Assembly (NCBI GenBank): GCA_918807975.1
Contig: OU964934.1
Location: 7,750,001 to 7,814,000, forward strand
Direction: 5' to 3'
Length of the DNA: 64,000 nucleotides
DNA from: Aplidium turbinatum
Taxonomy: Eukaryota > Chordata > Ascidiacea > Aplousobranchia > Polyclinidae
Shown: positions 37,601 to 52,600 of the stretch, in pieces
Layout of the letters: each line of letters opens with the position of its first letter
Numbering within the stretch: the first letter of the stretch is position 1
Notes under the pieces: model-generated
What the model was told of the DNA's origin: nothing
Database searches by the model: none
Seen by the model: only the letters and a program-made list of their open reading frames with translations
Program-made: the position numbers and the translations under genes

Positions 37601-40600
37601 AGTCGTAGCGTTGCATATCTAAACATCACAAACAGTGGCAAACAAATGAGAAAAAGAACAAAAAGTAATAATCAGTTGCCAAAAAATTACAAACCATGCC
37701 TGCCCAAGTCAACAAAAGTTGCCGTTTTGACAACGTTCCAATCCCAACTGATGTAAAAAAGCAAGTATTGACGATAGTTAGGCATCTAATTACAGGAGAA
37801 CTGTATTCATGCGTGCCGGAACAAAATAAACGATGGGGGACTTTCCGCTAAAAATGTGTTTAAATCCATCGGTAGTTTAGCTTGTCGAAAGAGGTTCCTC
37901 TGTTCTGTTCTCATAAATTACAGTCGGTAGCCTACAACGAAACTGGATTATGTTCAGTTTGTAAATGTACCTTTGCAAGTTTCTTCCTGTAGGTTGTGAC
38001 AATAACAGACGCTCGATAACCAGTTTCTTTAATTTGTTTTAAAACATAAAAAAAAAGAAAAAAAGGTTTGAAACTTCAGCTTATTTTTTTACGCTCGGCT
38101 AAACTCATTTGAATCGCGTCACAGAAATAGGCTCAGCATCAATATGTTTCCTTATGATCATCTTTTATCTGAGCTAATTTTTCGAAAAAATTTCAGCGTT
38201 TATCATTTTTTGACTGTCAATTCCTACCGTACTTACCGTAAACTTGTGCGGGGTTGTTGATGATATTGGATAGATAAGTGCTTGCAAAGTCTTTCTGTAC
38301 ACATGCATCTTAAGCGTTTCGTTGTTGGAAGCTTGACTCAATGCATATGGAATCGGTTGCCTTTTCATGACCGCAATCGACTAAAAATGAAAAGAATTTT
38401 GTGGAAAATTGGAGCGCAACTGTTTAAATAGATAATAATTGAAACATTTACTGCAGTAGTTGAGTAGAAAACGCTATGCAAAATCAATATTCAGCTTAAT
38501 GCAAGTGTATTTTGGAGCACTTGTAGCAAAAGAAAGGTTCAGTATCATACAACAAGTTACAGCGATCATGTTTACACATAACGTAAAACTATGCTACGTG
38601 TTTATATTCTGGGGAATGTTGTAAATCCCAGACAACAAGTTAGTGGTTTTATACGTTGAATCAATGTAAAAAACGACTGATTTGCTGTCTGGGAAGACGA
38701 CCACAAGCACAACTAAGCCATTTATCGCTTTCAACACCTCATGATGGCCTCGCCTGCAGTGGCCACTGGCCAGGGAGGAGTGTAACTTCACTTTTCAACA
38801 TTTCAATTAGAAGGTTGGTGAATAAGAATACTAACTTTCTTTCTTCTAAAGCCTCCTTTTCTGAGCAATGTTGTCAAGTCGGAAGTGTCAATGCCGTCGA
38901 TCATGTTGACAATTTAAAAGGTAATTTGACAAGCCAAAAATCCTTAACTGGACTATTGCAGAAGTTGCAACCTGGTTGCTTTAACTAGTGCATGGAAACT
39001 TAATACAAGAAATAAAAAAGGGTCTGCTACTATTCGGTGAGTCCGATTCGGTGAGTTCCTAACCTCTAACCCTAAAACGGCAATGATAATTAGGCTACGG
39101 TACAGTACATGATAATTTTAAAAAAAATTGAAAAAATCCCCCGTTAAGGGATCGGACTCACCGAATCGGACTCACTGAAACGGGCCATTCCGTTCTTTTA
39201 CAGCCTTACACTTACGAGATAAGGTTGCATCTTTCAAAAATGAAAAGTCTTTTAATGAAAAATGATACAAGCAAATGTCAACTGACGTTATGATGACGTT
39301 GGCAGAACGAGCGGGTATGACAGGCCAACAAGAAGACTACAACACAAGCAACAACAGTTGCAAGCTTATTCGAATGAAACTCTTTCGCCTTTGAGATATT
39401 TTCAACAATCTTACGCATGTGAAGACATTTGGTGACGTTTTAAAACAATGACGTGAAATAAGTAGCAAAAAATGATGTTAATTTTTTGCAAGTTGTTTGC
39501 CATGTACGTCAAAACCATGCTCATACAGAAAAATCTGTCATTTTTACATTTCCCGTTTGCAGACGTTCGCTATGGCCAAAACAATGAGTTTACTTCACAG
39601 CAAAAAAGGTTGCCTTCTCACATCGCTGGATGGTTATAACTTTTGCTGACTGGATTCCTGTCATCTCTATGCATGAATTACGCTCGGAATAAAAAGAGGT
39701 AAGCAGACAAAACTGCAGATGACACAAATGCTACTAAACCTCTGTAGTCTGTATGTTCAATTTATTTGAAGGTGAATTCGTGTGTCAACAACTTTGGCAG
39801 AATTCACCATTCGTATAACCAAATACTGACCACTCAATGTTGTTTACTGTACTGTTCTACTCACCAATTACAATACCTCAAATGAAAAATGTCTGCTATT
39901 ATCATGATCACCAAACACTCGATAATAACAGAATCGCAAAATAATTCCGAAAAACAAAGTGATCGGTTTAACACACAAAACAACATCTGTGATAATGTGT
40001 GATATCCTGAGTTCACCAAGCAAGCTAATGCCAACCACACCGACTCAACTACTGCAAGCTTTAAGATTTTTAATCGTACCTTCTGCAATCCATGGACGTG
40101 GAAATTAAAACAATACAACTTGTAGGCGTTATTTACCAGCTCAATATGACTTACTCGCATCATAGATATACGATGTGCATTTCTTTCACGTTGCAGAAAC
40201 AAATCAACATCCATGACTGGAAAGCTGGTTCTCCAGTTTGTTTAACTTGTCAATACGTCACAAAGGTGGCTCAGTGTTGCCAAACGCTGATGACTTATCA
40301 TCAAATAATGGTCTGTTTATCGGTTAGACTTTTTGACATCAATCTAGCAGGTTAACGCAACAAACATGTTGACTCAAGACTCACTAAATAAAAACACGCA
40401 GCAAACGCAAGGAAATATATCAAAAAGAACCGCGTCAGCTTCATCCGGTCTCGGACTTCCAGACTCTATTGTGATAATCTCAGGGCAGAGAAATAACGAC
40501 GCAACCACAACACAAACGACCACGCTTCCCACCCAACCAGATAGATCATCCAACTTAAATTGATTGAGTATCAACGTTGCAAAAGAAAAAATGCTAGGCC

Positions 40601-43600
40601 AGCTTGCAAACCACTTACTTTTCTACATTGAATCAATGTCTGCAGAGGTTGAATCAATGTCAAAATGTGATGATTTACAGGCTAGGAGATGCACTGTTAA
40701 AAAATAAAAACTATTGCAACAGAAACCAGCGTCAAATCCTAGCGCCTGAACAACTCAAACTGTTCTCAACTAGTTTAATCTGGAAAACGTCTGCTTCAAC
40801 TTTTAACATTAAGCATTTGCCATGGTAGTAAATGCATTCGCACCCTGCATGCGAATTGCGAACATTCCGATGAGACTATCAACACATAAAGAAGCCAGAC
40901 AAAGCTGCAAAAAAATTTTACGTTGAAAAAACATTGCCTTGTGTTGGATTCACACGATTTTTTACGTTCAGAAATTTCTTAACAACAAAGATCTCAAGCA
41001 ACTTTTCAGTCTGGCTATGGGTTCAGGTAAAACGATCATTTACTAAAGTACAATACTTGAAAGGCGATAGCTGCTGCCACCTGAAAGGTTACTCAAGCAA
41101 TAAATCATACGATCTTTCAACATAAACTTGACGTTCAAAGAGATTAAACCTACGCCTTTTTACTAACTGGGCACCAGAGCTACGAAAGTGCAAATAAACG
41201 TAAAGGTTTGAAGACTTAAAAATTAAACTTTTACGCTGCTCTTACCTCGCCTCTATTTGCCAATTGTATTTTTTTACAATCTTACATCAAATCTAGTTAT
41301 TACTTTCTAAAACCTTTACAGCCTGTTTCACCCTAAAAGGGGGATCATCAGAAGTACTTAACCACTACTTAACCACTACTACTTAAATAAGAGAAGTACT
41401 TAACCACTAGTACTTAACCACTACTGAAATAAGATTCTATTTGAATAAGGACCTTCTGATGATCCCCCTTTTAGAGTGAAACAGGCTGTAGAGATTTTAG
41501 AAAGTAATAACTAGATTTGATGTAATTTGCTCTGCTTGGCTTTTTTGCTTGGCATTGAGCACTATTTGTAGTATGATATATAGTATTTATTGTTTTTACA
41601 ATCTTAATAATATGAATAAAAAATGCAATCTAACGTTTAAAAGCATCGCATTAACGAATTAACAGTTTGAAATGTAGTTTTGTGGATGATAGTCCACTCT
41701 CCTGCGACTGCTCAAGTGCTCAACAAGAATTAAAATGTGCTAACTCTTCAGTGGTGGTAATAAATAAAACCCATATGGCATTAATAATTCAGAGCAATAC
41801 AGGATTTCTGCTTTTTCACGTAATTACTCAAATCAACGCGGTAACATTTCAATGTCATTTTTTCATCAGAAGTCGCACATGGAGGAATGACAACCTCATC
41901 AAGTCCTGATATGTTTCATTATTTCTTTAGAAACATGTACTTTAGCAGAAAAAGAAATGTAAAAAAGTTCATCAACTTACCAATGCCTGCACAAGTCCAA
42001 AAGCAAGTATCGCATTGTATCAAAAAGCAATCGTTATAATTATAATAAATAAATGACACGTATGTTAGAAAAAAAATTTACTTGCCAAGTGAAAATAGAA
42101 ACAAATCCGTTTTATTGCAAAAAGATTATAACCCAATGATTCCCAGCCTTTTTTGTCATCAACTTGTTTCAAAAACTCAGTAAAATTTCCGGAACCCTAA
42201 AAGTCTAAGGCAGGGCTACTCAACTGGCGGACCGCGGTCCGAATCCGGACCTTTTGGGTGTTGATGGTAGACCTTGGGCTTTTGGAAGAATAACCTCATT
42301 GCCACGTTTCAGGGCTTCTTTAAACAGATTTCTACTGGGAGAAAGCAATCTTTACTGTGATTATCCTAGTTGCTGGGGGCTTCGCCCCCCAGACTTCCCA
42401 ACACTTTCTCAGAAATCCAACTCGAGTTACATTTTACCTAAAAAAGTGGATTGGTACAGATAGTTTAACTTTCGTGGTTGCGTGTGAAATAATCTGTTTA
42501 CCGTACCGCTAAAAATATTTAACTTGTCAAACTGGACCTTTGTTAACATTAGTTGAGTAACTCCGGTCTAAGGGGATCATGCCATTTTTTTGACAAGACC
42601 CTTTTGAATGTACGAATTTTAGTGATTAATTTTAGTATTTTTTCCTAAAATCAATGCATTTGCGGACACCCTTAAACTCCTCCTTCCCCCCCATAGGAGT
42701 CTGTGGATCTTAGACTGGAAACCACAGTACTAAGCCATTGGCCAATCGTTTGAAGAGTAAGAAATCCGATCAAGCGCACAATCCGGTAGCACGAATGAAA
42801 AAGTTCGGCAATTTAACTATGCGGTTAACCGGGTTGGTTTGTGAAATACAATAAAAAGAAACTGAAACCTTAGAGAAGCGCGTGGAAGAGACAAATCAAG
42901 CACAATAAAATCCGCTTTATAAATCCAGCTGCTCAGTTGTCTTGAAAACATGAAATTTCACTTTACAAGTCGGAGACTGTTCGTTCAAAGAGTCATAGAC
43001 TCGGTTGCATAAATGTGTGTGTAGCTTTAAATCTACTGGCGTAGGTTTCAATGTCGAAACACAAATCACTCTACAACATTTTACTTGTGAGATGTTCGAT
43101 TAGACTAACACACTCTGTTTGCTGTTTCACAGCTTTGGTTTTACTGCACAATAATTTTGCATGCTGCAACATATTTTACTTTGTGCTGAGTAGCGAATAT
43201 TGAACATCACCAGGAAATCAAATAACTGCATCACGGGACGGGGTTTCGATAGGTCACATGCAACTATGGTACATTTTGCTTCTAGCTATACAATTGGGTA
43301 AATACTTGATAAGGCGGTTATTGAATCCAAACTACGGAAATGAGATGGATTTATAAAGCGGCGTTTACCAAAGCGAAGAATGTGGTGCATTGAAAAGAGG
43401 AGTGATAAAAGTAGTTTAAACTAAAAGTTGTCAAATTATTTCAATATTCAACCAAGAAACCACACGACATTTAACATAATCCATTAAAATTGAACATAAA
43501 CTATAAGCTACAAACATTTTCGGCCGTTTTCAGAGCTTATAGTTTATGTTCAATTTTAATGGATTATGTTAAATGCCGTGTGGTTTCTTGGTTGCATATG

Positions 43601-46600
43601 TCTGTGGTTGAAGAAAGTGACCTCTTTACCAAAATTGTATTTCAATATTGTTATTAAAAAAAAGTTTTAAATAAAAATTATGCAATCAAATTAAAAAAGT
43701 TCACCCTTGGTTTGAAAGAGCCCATTAGGCACTTGAATCTTGGTAATTCTACCAACTTTGTCATATAACTTTGTAGTTGCGTTTCAAAAAGCAGAAGGCT
43801 ACTTTTGTACAAGTTTATGTTGGTATGAAACACCGGTCTTACCAAATCACTGACGAGAGGATTAGATTTCTTCTTAGGTTGGATATCCGGCATGCTGTCT
43901 ATGCTTGAATAGAAGGTGCTGTGTAATCTGAGAACAAAAAAATGTCAAAGGTTTAGCGAAATGTTTAGAGATGATGGACTAATGGGGTCGAAGTAAACTC
44001 AGTAATGTAAATTAATGTTTACTTTTTATACCAAAAAAAGTACAATCTATTAATTTCTCGTTCCTAGACAATTTTTCGTTGTATCTCGCCTTATGGTATT
44101 ATGCTTGGGATGAGATTTCGGAATCGGGATATCCCGGGATCCCATCCCTAAGCCTTGTTCCCGATGATTAAGACTTAGATGAAGTGGACGGGAAGGCAAG
44201 GAAGTCAATCTTCGTCGCCATTAAGTGTCTTGCCAACAAACATAGCCACATGCTCCTGAACGGTGTCGAACCAGCGCCTTTTGAGCGTCGTACCAAGGCT
44301 CTAACCTTTGGCTATGCAGTCGGCTTGGCAGATTTCTACTTCAAATATGCAAACGCCTTGCAAACACGAAGCCGGTCCTGTAGGTGGGGAAATTGCGTTA
44401 ACAACCTTTTGATCGTAGTGCAGAAACTCTCTGATTACTCGGTCCAACAGTTTACGTTGCTGCACGTCATGTGAACAACTATGAACGTGCGTTTAGCGAC
44501 CTCTAACGGTAGAAGAAACCGTAGAATTTCCGGATATAAACAGACACAGCTGATCGGTGTCAAGTGGAGTGTAGACGGTGACGAAGTGCTGGTTTTGGCT
44601 ATACTAAAGCATAACTAATTAACTATGCATTATCATGACAACTGACCATGAAAAAATGCGCAAACAACACGTAACCCAAATCAATATAAGGCATTGATGA
44701 GACGTATAATATTTAACAAACACAACTATCTATGTCTTTCGTGAAAGAAAAATAGTTTAGGAAAAGTAAAACTTTGTTTCTGTATTTATTCATGCATTTT
44801 TGTCATAAACTGTATAACTTGTAACCATTGCGACCAAGAATAGGTCGCCATGATTGTGACATATTGTCCGCTGTCAGTTGTGTCTATACTATTGTCAACC
44901 GATTGCAAGCTTGTTTCGCTATTATTTCAACTATTTAAGTAATATTATATTTTATTTTCGATAAATACACAAACATTGCCGATTTCCTATACGATGGATT
45001 TTAAGGATTGATTACTTTTGTTATTTCAAAATTAGTTTACAATTAGTTCATAAAAAATAATAATGATAATATCAACAATATGTACGAGTCATCTAAAGCC
45101 TCTGTTGAGAAAGATAGGTTTTGGTAATTGATTTAAATCTTGTGGTAATATAATTAATCCGTGACAGCAATGGCGAAAAAAAGCTGTGAGTCGATGGTCT
45201 AAGTTAGGATAACGAATAACCCGCTAACAAAACCATTTCTTTTTGCATTCAATTAACGTCTACTGACATAAAGTTTGAAATTAATATTGAGTCGTTGCCA
45301 AAATGACGGTAATAGATTTTAAGGTGAAGCATGATTATCAAGGCCACGCTGTCAAAAGATTTAAATTCAAAGGATCCCATTTTAGCGTGAATTGACGTTG
45401 TCTGGCGTCAAACTTCAGGTCTGACGCAAGCTACGTCGAACCAGCACGTTTGAGACGTTTCACAGTTTTAACATTGATTCGACGTCTCTAAATAGCCTAT
45501 CAATGTAACCTGCCTATTTTCCCACCAGAATCAAAGCACGCCGTCTTGTCAGTTCCAATCAGGGCTAACCATGCAAGACATTGGGACATGACCTATAAGT
45601 TTTAAATATTTTTGTAGCTTTCTTTAGTTGAAAAAAAATTCAAATGCGATTTACGTAACTCCTTTTCTGAACATGACAGTGCCACGATTCCATTACGAGT
45701 TTTTCCTATTTTTTTTAATAAAAAATTTAAAGTTAAATCGGACGAGTAAGTGTAACGTAAGCTTGGCAATCTTCTGGTTCCAATAAGAATGCCTTAAACC
45801 ATGGCGAAAACGATTCAAAAAATCTTGTGCATGAGCGTTGGGGTAAAACCAAATGGAGTTATGTCCAAAATCATCAAACTGAGATAACCGCAAAAAAATG
45901 GTTTGAATGTTTTTGATATCTCAAATGGATCAAACCAACCAGTGCCACAATACTCACAACCATGTAAGTGCCACAATACTTACAACCTTGTTTTGCAAAC
46001 CTGGAGTGCTGGAAAGCACTACGCTCAAAAACAGAGACACTGCAATAAAACTAAAAGTGGACATAACCCGGTTTGGTTTTACCTCAACGATGTGTGAAAG
46101 TCGATATCGGAATTTTTGTTTAGGTAAGAAGTCAAGTGGAAGTACAGGGCAATGAACACAAACTACAGTAAAAGGAGGTCGGGGGTATTTATTATTATTA
46201 TTCATATGATTCACAAACACAGACTCGCATGAATTACCAAAAGTTTTCTTTCTAAACATAACTTACAAAATAAATAGTTGAGGTACGAGCGAGATTCTTC
46301 GGGCTGTACTACAAGCGTAAGCTTTGTTCAAATGCCAATGTCAGTGACGTAATAACGGCTTAGATGACGCAGAAAAAATGTGACGGAATTGCAAGTTTTG
46401 TATTCAAGTGTGACTATTCATGGAAGAAGCCAATAAAAATAGACCGCGATCCCATCGAATGTTGTTGAGTGTTGACACTTAATGACGTAGCCCGACGTCA
46501 AAGTCACGTCACTAAGTCAACAAGTGTACTACAATAGAACGACAAATCAAACAAGGGGACAAAGTGAAGTAAAAAACTACAACTTTTTACTCGCAAAATG

Positions 46601-49600
46601 TGAAGTAACACTATTCCTACCGAAAATAATATATGAAATAAAGTCTCGAAACTTATAAGTCATGAACACAGTCGTTTTGTGAACTCTCCGGTGAAAACTG
46701 TTTGTTTTAGACAATCTGTTAGGCCTATAGCGTACTATGGAGTGTTTCCCAAAGTCATCGGTACTATATGGGCGGTCATCATAACAAAAAGCTATAATAA
46801 TGATTCTTGTGTTCGCCGATAAAAAAGTAAAAATTCAAACTAGTTTAAGAGTGAGGCAATCTGACTTACACTGTTCAACAACGGTTTGCAGAACAAACAA
46901 CTTTTCAACGAAATTTTTCTCCGGCGATATCAAAAGTTTTAAAACGCGCAATCGTGATTCAAGAGAAAACGAACCTTTTACGAGCCAACATTAGAGCCTG
47001 AATCCACCTGGTTTTCTGCTTTAAAACATGACTTAACTGAAGTGGCTTTTTCGAAAGGGGTTAACTCATCGCAGGTTAACTCATCTCAGGGGTTAACAAT
47101 CAATTGATTGTGATAAATTTCCGCCTTGACAATGTGTCCTTTTTTCAGGCAAATACGTCGTGTACCTTCAAGGTACACAGACATTTCATGAAACATTTCC
47201 CAGAGCTCTGTCATTTTTACAGTAAGTTGGCATGATCAATAATGATAAAGTTTATAATAGTCATTGAACTTACCCTAAATTCCACAAGGAGGTCTTTCTA
47301 GCATGCGCGATGTCATCGACTTCTTCGGAGTCACCTTTCTGCTGAAATACAATTATCCACCATCAAACCAGACGAACCGAAAAAGGTTAAAAGGAACGAA
47401 CGATTCTTTTGAATAGTGATGGCGGTTGATTTTTACCTCAGCCTAGAGAAATTAATCACTTGGCAGTAATTTAAGGACAAAGTGGTAAAATCAACGTCGC
47501 TGCACATTGAAACGATGTGAAAATGGAAACTCTAGTTGATTATATTATAGGGTGATATCCATGGCCTTTTGTTAAATATCTTTTGACCCAGCCAGTAAAA
47601 GTTGACTTTATATATCGTTTGAAAAGCGCTAACCCTTGAAACGATGCAACCCAAAAAGGGCAACTTTGCTGGCTGGTACCAGGGTCAAAGTAGGTTACTT
47701 TTTCAAATTCTTTTGTGGCTACAGTTTACGTTGACCCAAACCAGGCTGATTTCAGTTTATGATTTGACAAAGCAGGATTTTTATATAAATGACAAAAGCA
47801 GATACCGTCGTCTGTGTTTAACCACATTCCAGCAGATTAAGAACTAATTTACTAAACATTAAAATTTTTCTAACTCCAACGGAGTTACGTTTTGTCGATC
47901 TGCCAAAGTAGCTTCGCTTTTAACGTGGTAGAAAGTGAATTGCGTAAAAAGAAACGAAAACCTGGAGCCAATCTTAACCAATTAAACAGCAAAGTTTCAG
48001 AGGAAACACAATGGCCTATCCCTAAAAGTCTGCCTCGGGCCGATGCTGACGAGAAAATAAAACGCGTGAGAAATAACCACCTGTGCTTGGGATGGTTGAA
48101 CACGTAAGCCGAGGTTGAACATCAAAGCACACACTCCGCAAACAGACTAAATGTTAATATGATTAAAGAAAAACCGGTTGATATCCATTCCGTGCTAAGT
48201 GTAGATTAGACCAGTAATTTTTCCCAAAAGCGGCGCAGATTTTTACTTTCAAAATAGACATTCAACTATCCAGTCTCATCAAAAAAATAAAAATAGTGAA
48301 GGACAGGTTTTGACACCAATTTGTTTTCTGTGAAAACCAAAAACCGAAATACCATTAAAAAAATTAAAACCATCTCAACTCCCCTCACCTGCGCTAACCG
48401 GGCGCGTATGTTATTAAAAGCCAATATCCACTTGAACTTCGCAGGAGAGAACATCTTGTCGCCTTCTACAAGCTCTAGGGGTTGGTCGGGGGAGTGGTCT
48501 GTGGAAGAAATTCGATCGATTAAGATTCGCAATTAAATTGTTATCACCGAATCCACAGCTACTTTGCGCGAGGCGAGTCGTAAACCGGAAAATTAACTAA
48601 TCAATATGGTTTTTAATCAAACAAAATTGCAGATAAAATATTGATAAGATTTTGCGGATGACGATGAAAATTCTATCGTTGGTGTAGAAACGACATCACA
48701 AGTCCACATTTCGAAATTGTTGTTTTGGCTTCGTTCATGAAAATTACTCATAAAAAATGTAATTAGAATCTTGAAGCGTCAATACCAGTTGGTCACTTTC
48801 AATTGCAACGTTTCGCTTAAAGGTATTTACAAGAACATACAATGGCGAATAATTTCGTTTTGCAGCTGTTACGGGTAAAATGAGAGTCGTATTGTGCAGA
48901 ACTACAGTATATTTAGGGCTGTATTGTTTTGTTCGTTTGGCAAGAATTTAAGTTGATTAAAGCTTTGTTTGGTTTGTATCGCAACAGTAAATAACGGTCG
49001 TTTTCTGCAATCAAAAGCTGACATAACAAAGGCTGCAAATAAAATTGCCAGTGTAAAACTACCCGACCGTCAAAAACTCTTTTTTATGTCGTTTCAACGT
49101 TCAGTGGCGTTGAAATGACGTAAAAACGTCAACTTTTGCATGCTGGAAAGATACTTTTCTTATCTGAGGACAAAACGTTACACGTTCAATGAGCTACAAT
49201 GTTTCTTCAGCATGAACCATTAATCATGCAGAAAATTAAAATCTCAACCGATCAATAGAGAAGCTCAACTTTTCTTGTATAAATCACCGTTCCTGCAGAA
49301 GATGACCATTATTTAATTAATGCTAAAAAAAATCCTTTTCAAGTGGCTGGCAATTTGACGTAGTGACGTCACAATACAAACGGAGCCAACGTGACCACAT
49401 TCAACGTCAGCGTGAGACTGAAAAGAGACATTTCTGAACAGGAAAGCCGACGTCACGTTGATCCATTAAAGCTTGAATCGATTAACTGCCTCAAACACGC
49501 GTCGGGTAATCGTAAGAGTTTTAGGCTTTCCTGAAACGATGCTTTGACCCTCATGCGAAAACTATAAAGCTGAAGACCAAAAACAAGATAAAGGCAGACT

Positions 49601-52600
49601 TTGTATTGATGGCACGCGTCTTTAAAACATACGTGGAAGCGATTGTAAACTGGTCAAAGGTGATATAAAGTTGGATTTCACTTACGGCTATTGTTGACGA
49701 GAATTCCGTTTTCTGAATGCTGCATGTTCGTTGTGGCATGTCTTTCTGCCTCTGCGTCGCTGCAAAGACAAAGGATAACAATCATCAACGGCTACAATAC
49801 GCCATTCATCTCTTGCATTATAATCTTTAAGTCATGAAGCTTTTTCAATTATCGATTGCGGAAAGAAACGAGAAAATAGCCCTATGGTGAGTTAAAAGGG
49901 AACATCTATGAAAGAGAATGGTCGATTTTCTATTCTTTCAAATAATGAATAATTGAAGAACGGACTTTGAAAGTGTTTGCTGCGTCTTAGCGGTAAGTTG
50001 AGTTGAAGTTGGCTTTTTGTATATCATCGCCAATTACATACTGGGTGACGCAACAATTGTTTTGGTTAATTCAAAGGAATTTTTAACATGCGTACACTGA
50101 CCACATCATACAGCGTTGAATAAAGAACACATTTTTTGAGAGATTCTCACTACCCCAGCAATGATAATCACAACAGAATCACAACAGAATCACGCCATCT
50201 TTCAGCAATCGTAACATTGTTGGCATTTAGCGAATGAGGATGAAACATTATTCTTTGATGACCCAACAGATGCAGCTGCACTTTGGCACTGGGCACTTGG
50301 GCAGACAATACTACAAGAAAATCGGCCTTTTTTCACGTTGAGTTAACGTTCGCAGACGTGAAATCAATGTAAACAGAAAGTGTTGATTGCAGGTGCCGCC
50401 ATCAAACTCGTTGAGGACAATTTCTGCGTAGAAATTACAAATGACGTCATAACCGTCAGGTCACGGGTCGAGGATTGTGACTCATTCAGTAAACAGCCAA
50501 TGACAATGCTTTTGGACCACCTTGTCAGAAAACGCAATAACACAGAACAGAAAGCTTTTAAGAAAAAAACAAAATGTGCGACAAAGTCAGAACGTTGAGG
50601 AAAAAACATCTTTTCAACGTGTGAAATAGTTTTTTTGCCGTTTTTTTAACGTTTTTACAACCGTCTGATAATTTTTTTCAAATTGCCATAAAAGCTGGAA
50701 AGACAAAAATGACCAACAAACACAAGATTTGCTGAATAATGAATAGCCTAGACCTGGAAATCACATTTTTCCACATATTCACAGCAGATAAGTTATTTTT
50801 ACAGCACAATGCAACATCATCTCATTCATCTGCCGTACAAAGCTATTTTTGTGTACATCCGATATCTCGGTGCGCGCGTTCTGAATCGGGATTTGCAATG
50901 ATTGTAAAGACGTCAAGTCAAACAAGTCGCATTCCTTTACGAGCGGATGGCAATGAACAAGAGGGTCATAAAAACAAAACTAATGTGAAGAAATGGCTCT
51001 CCAGCAAGCAAAGCAGTTCTGTTTTAGATTGATTCAATCTTTGCAGATGTTGAATGAAAATGAAACTGAAAAAAAAAATCATTTGCTGGCTAGGGAATGC
51101 AACCACGCAAAGCTTCAGAAACAAAATTAAAACCAGAGTCAAAGCAACGGTTAAAGTTAGGAGAAACCGATTTCTGATTTTTTGTTTATGCCATCAAACA
51201 TAACTGGACACTGAATTACATAATTAAGTTGTCAAAAATGAAATGAAAGCCAAATCCAGGCAAACAACACAGCCAGCAAAAAAAGTATTTTTTGCATGGT
51301 TTCAACGCAGCTAGACGTTAAAACGATGTGAAAACAACAACTTTTGTTGGCTGCAAAAGCATCGTTTTCGAATTCATACAACATCAAAGCTGATAGCTTT
51401 TGTTATAATCACAATGTTATAATCACCTTCCTATTTCAACGGAATGCCGGCGTTCAGATACTCGCGATTCAGTCTCGGAACCGATGTCAGGATTGTAAGA
51501 CTCGTCAGTGTTTGAGGCCAATGAGTTGCTCCGATTTCCTCTGACCGTTGAGTCCTGAATGAATGACATTCAGCGATGAGCCCAGATAGCAAAAATCCGT
51601 CATTTTTACATTGATTCAGTAAAAATGACGAATTTTGCTGTCTAGAAGATACATTTTTCTTCAGTGTCGCATTCCAACATCGTCTTAAAACGTTAAATTA
51701 ATTGCAAAAGTTAAAGTTAACTGTTTTATTTGCTACAAGAAAGTCAAGAATAGATAGACGGTCGAAAGAGTCCTAAATTATTTATCTGTCAAATTGGCAA
51801 GATTAGAGAGTGGTCAAACAACTCACTCAGTTTTTACAGAAGTTTAATTCCAAGCCTTATTGCTAGAAAGCACTTGAACAACGTTTAGTATTCACAGTTT
51901 AATTATTGGAAAGCAAATAGTAGGTAGGCCAACACACGAGTGCACCAAATGTACACAAAATTTTAAAGGAACGCCCAAATCAGGATTAAAGATAACTTAC
52001 AAGAAATTGCGTCATTTCTGCTAAGCAATGTAAAAACTACGTCATACTACATTGACCACACAGAAAGTGTTCAAACGGAAATTACAGATCAACTTTTTGT
52101 CTCAATTGATTTCCTTTTAAATGAATAAAACAAGACACGAGTTTTAACGTTACGTATGATGATGCCAAGCAAAAAGACAAGTGAAGCGTTTTTTGGGGGG
52201 GTGGAGTCTCTGCGGACAGGGGCATTCTGAGAAATATCAGACAAGTGGGAGCTACAATTTAATTAAAAGATCGAAATAGCTGGAATTTAAATGCGTACTC
52301 CAGCTCTGAGGCTTTAGCAAATGTTGAAGGATGTTGGAAACTAAAGATTCAGAGTTTTTAACTGCATCAGTAAAGATGATAACAACAAGGTGGTTATTGA
52401 ATGGATTTACAAGCTAATCCATCCTACACTCCATGTTCGCTACTTGAAACATTAGAGACAACTTTCAATTTTTTTAATAACTGGGTTAGAAACTTCAAAG
52501 ACCGCTAAAACCACAGTCTATTCCCTTAAATATCCTCCAAAGAATTTCCACACAATTGCACACCAACAGTTTGCAAACTCCACAATCCACATCGAATTGC

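Larger units (their letters stand above)
38381..43842. other. Large UNC13 intron (5.5 kb)
   Basis: Holds P1 copies (38627, 40596 and an eroded one near 39530), the TTCGGTGAGTCCG element (39020-39192), a hairpin MITE (41282-41525), a hAT-type element (42211-42565) and a second hairpin MITE (43449-43594). The remaining sequence, including a 65-codon frame at 40366-40563 with higher GC, shows no splice-supported exon. Confidence 0.65.

Noticed and set aside
40366-40574. Open frames on both strands with higher GC
   Set aside because: No recognisable motif, no fitting splice phase for UNC13, and no second sign of coding.
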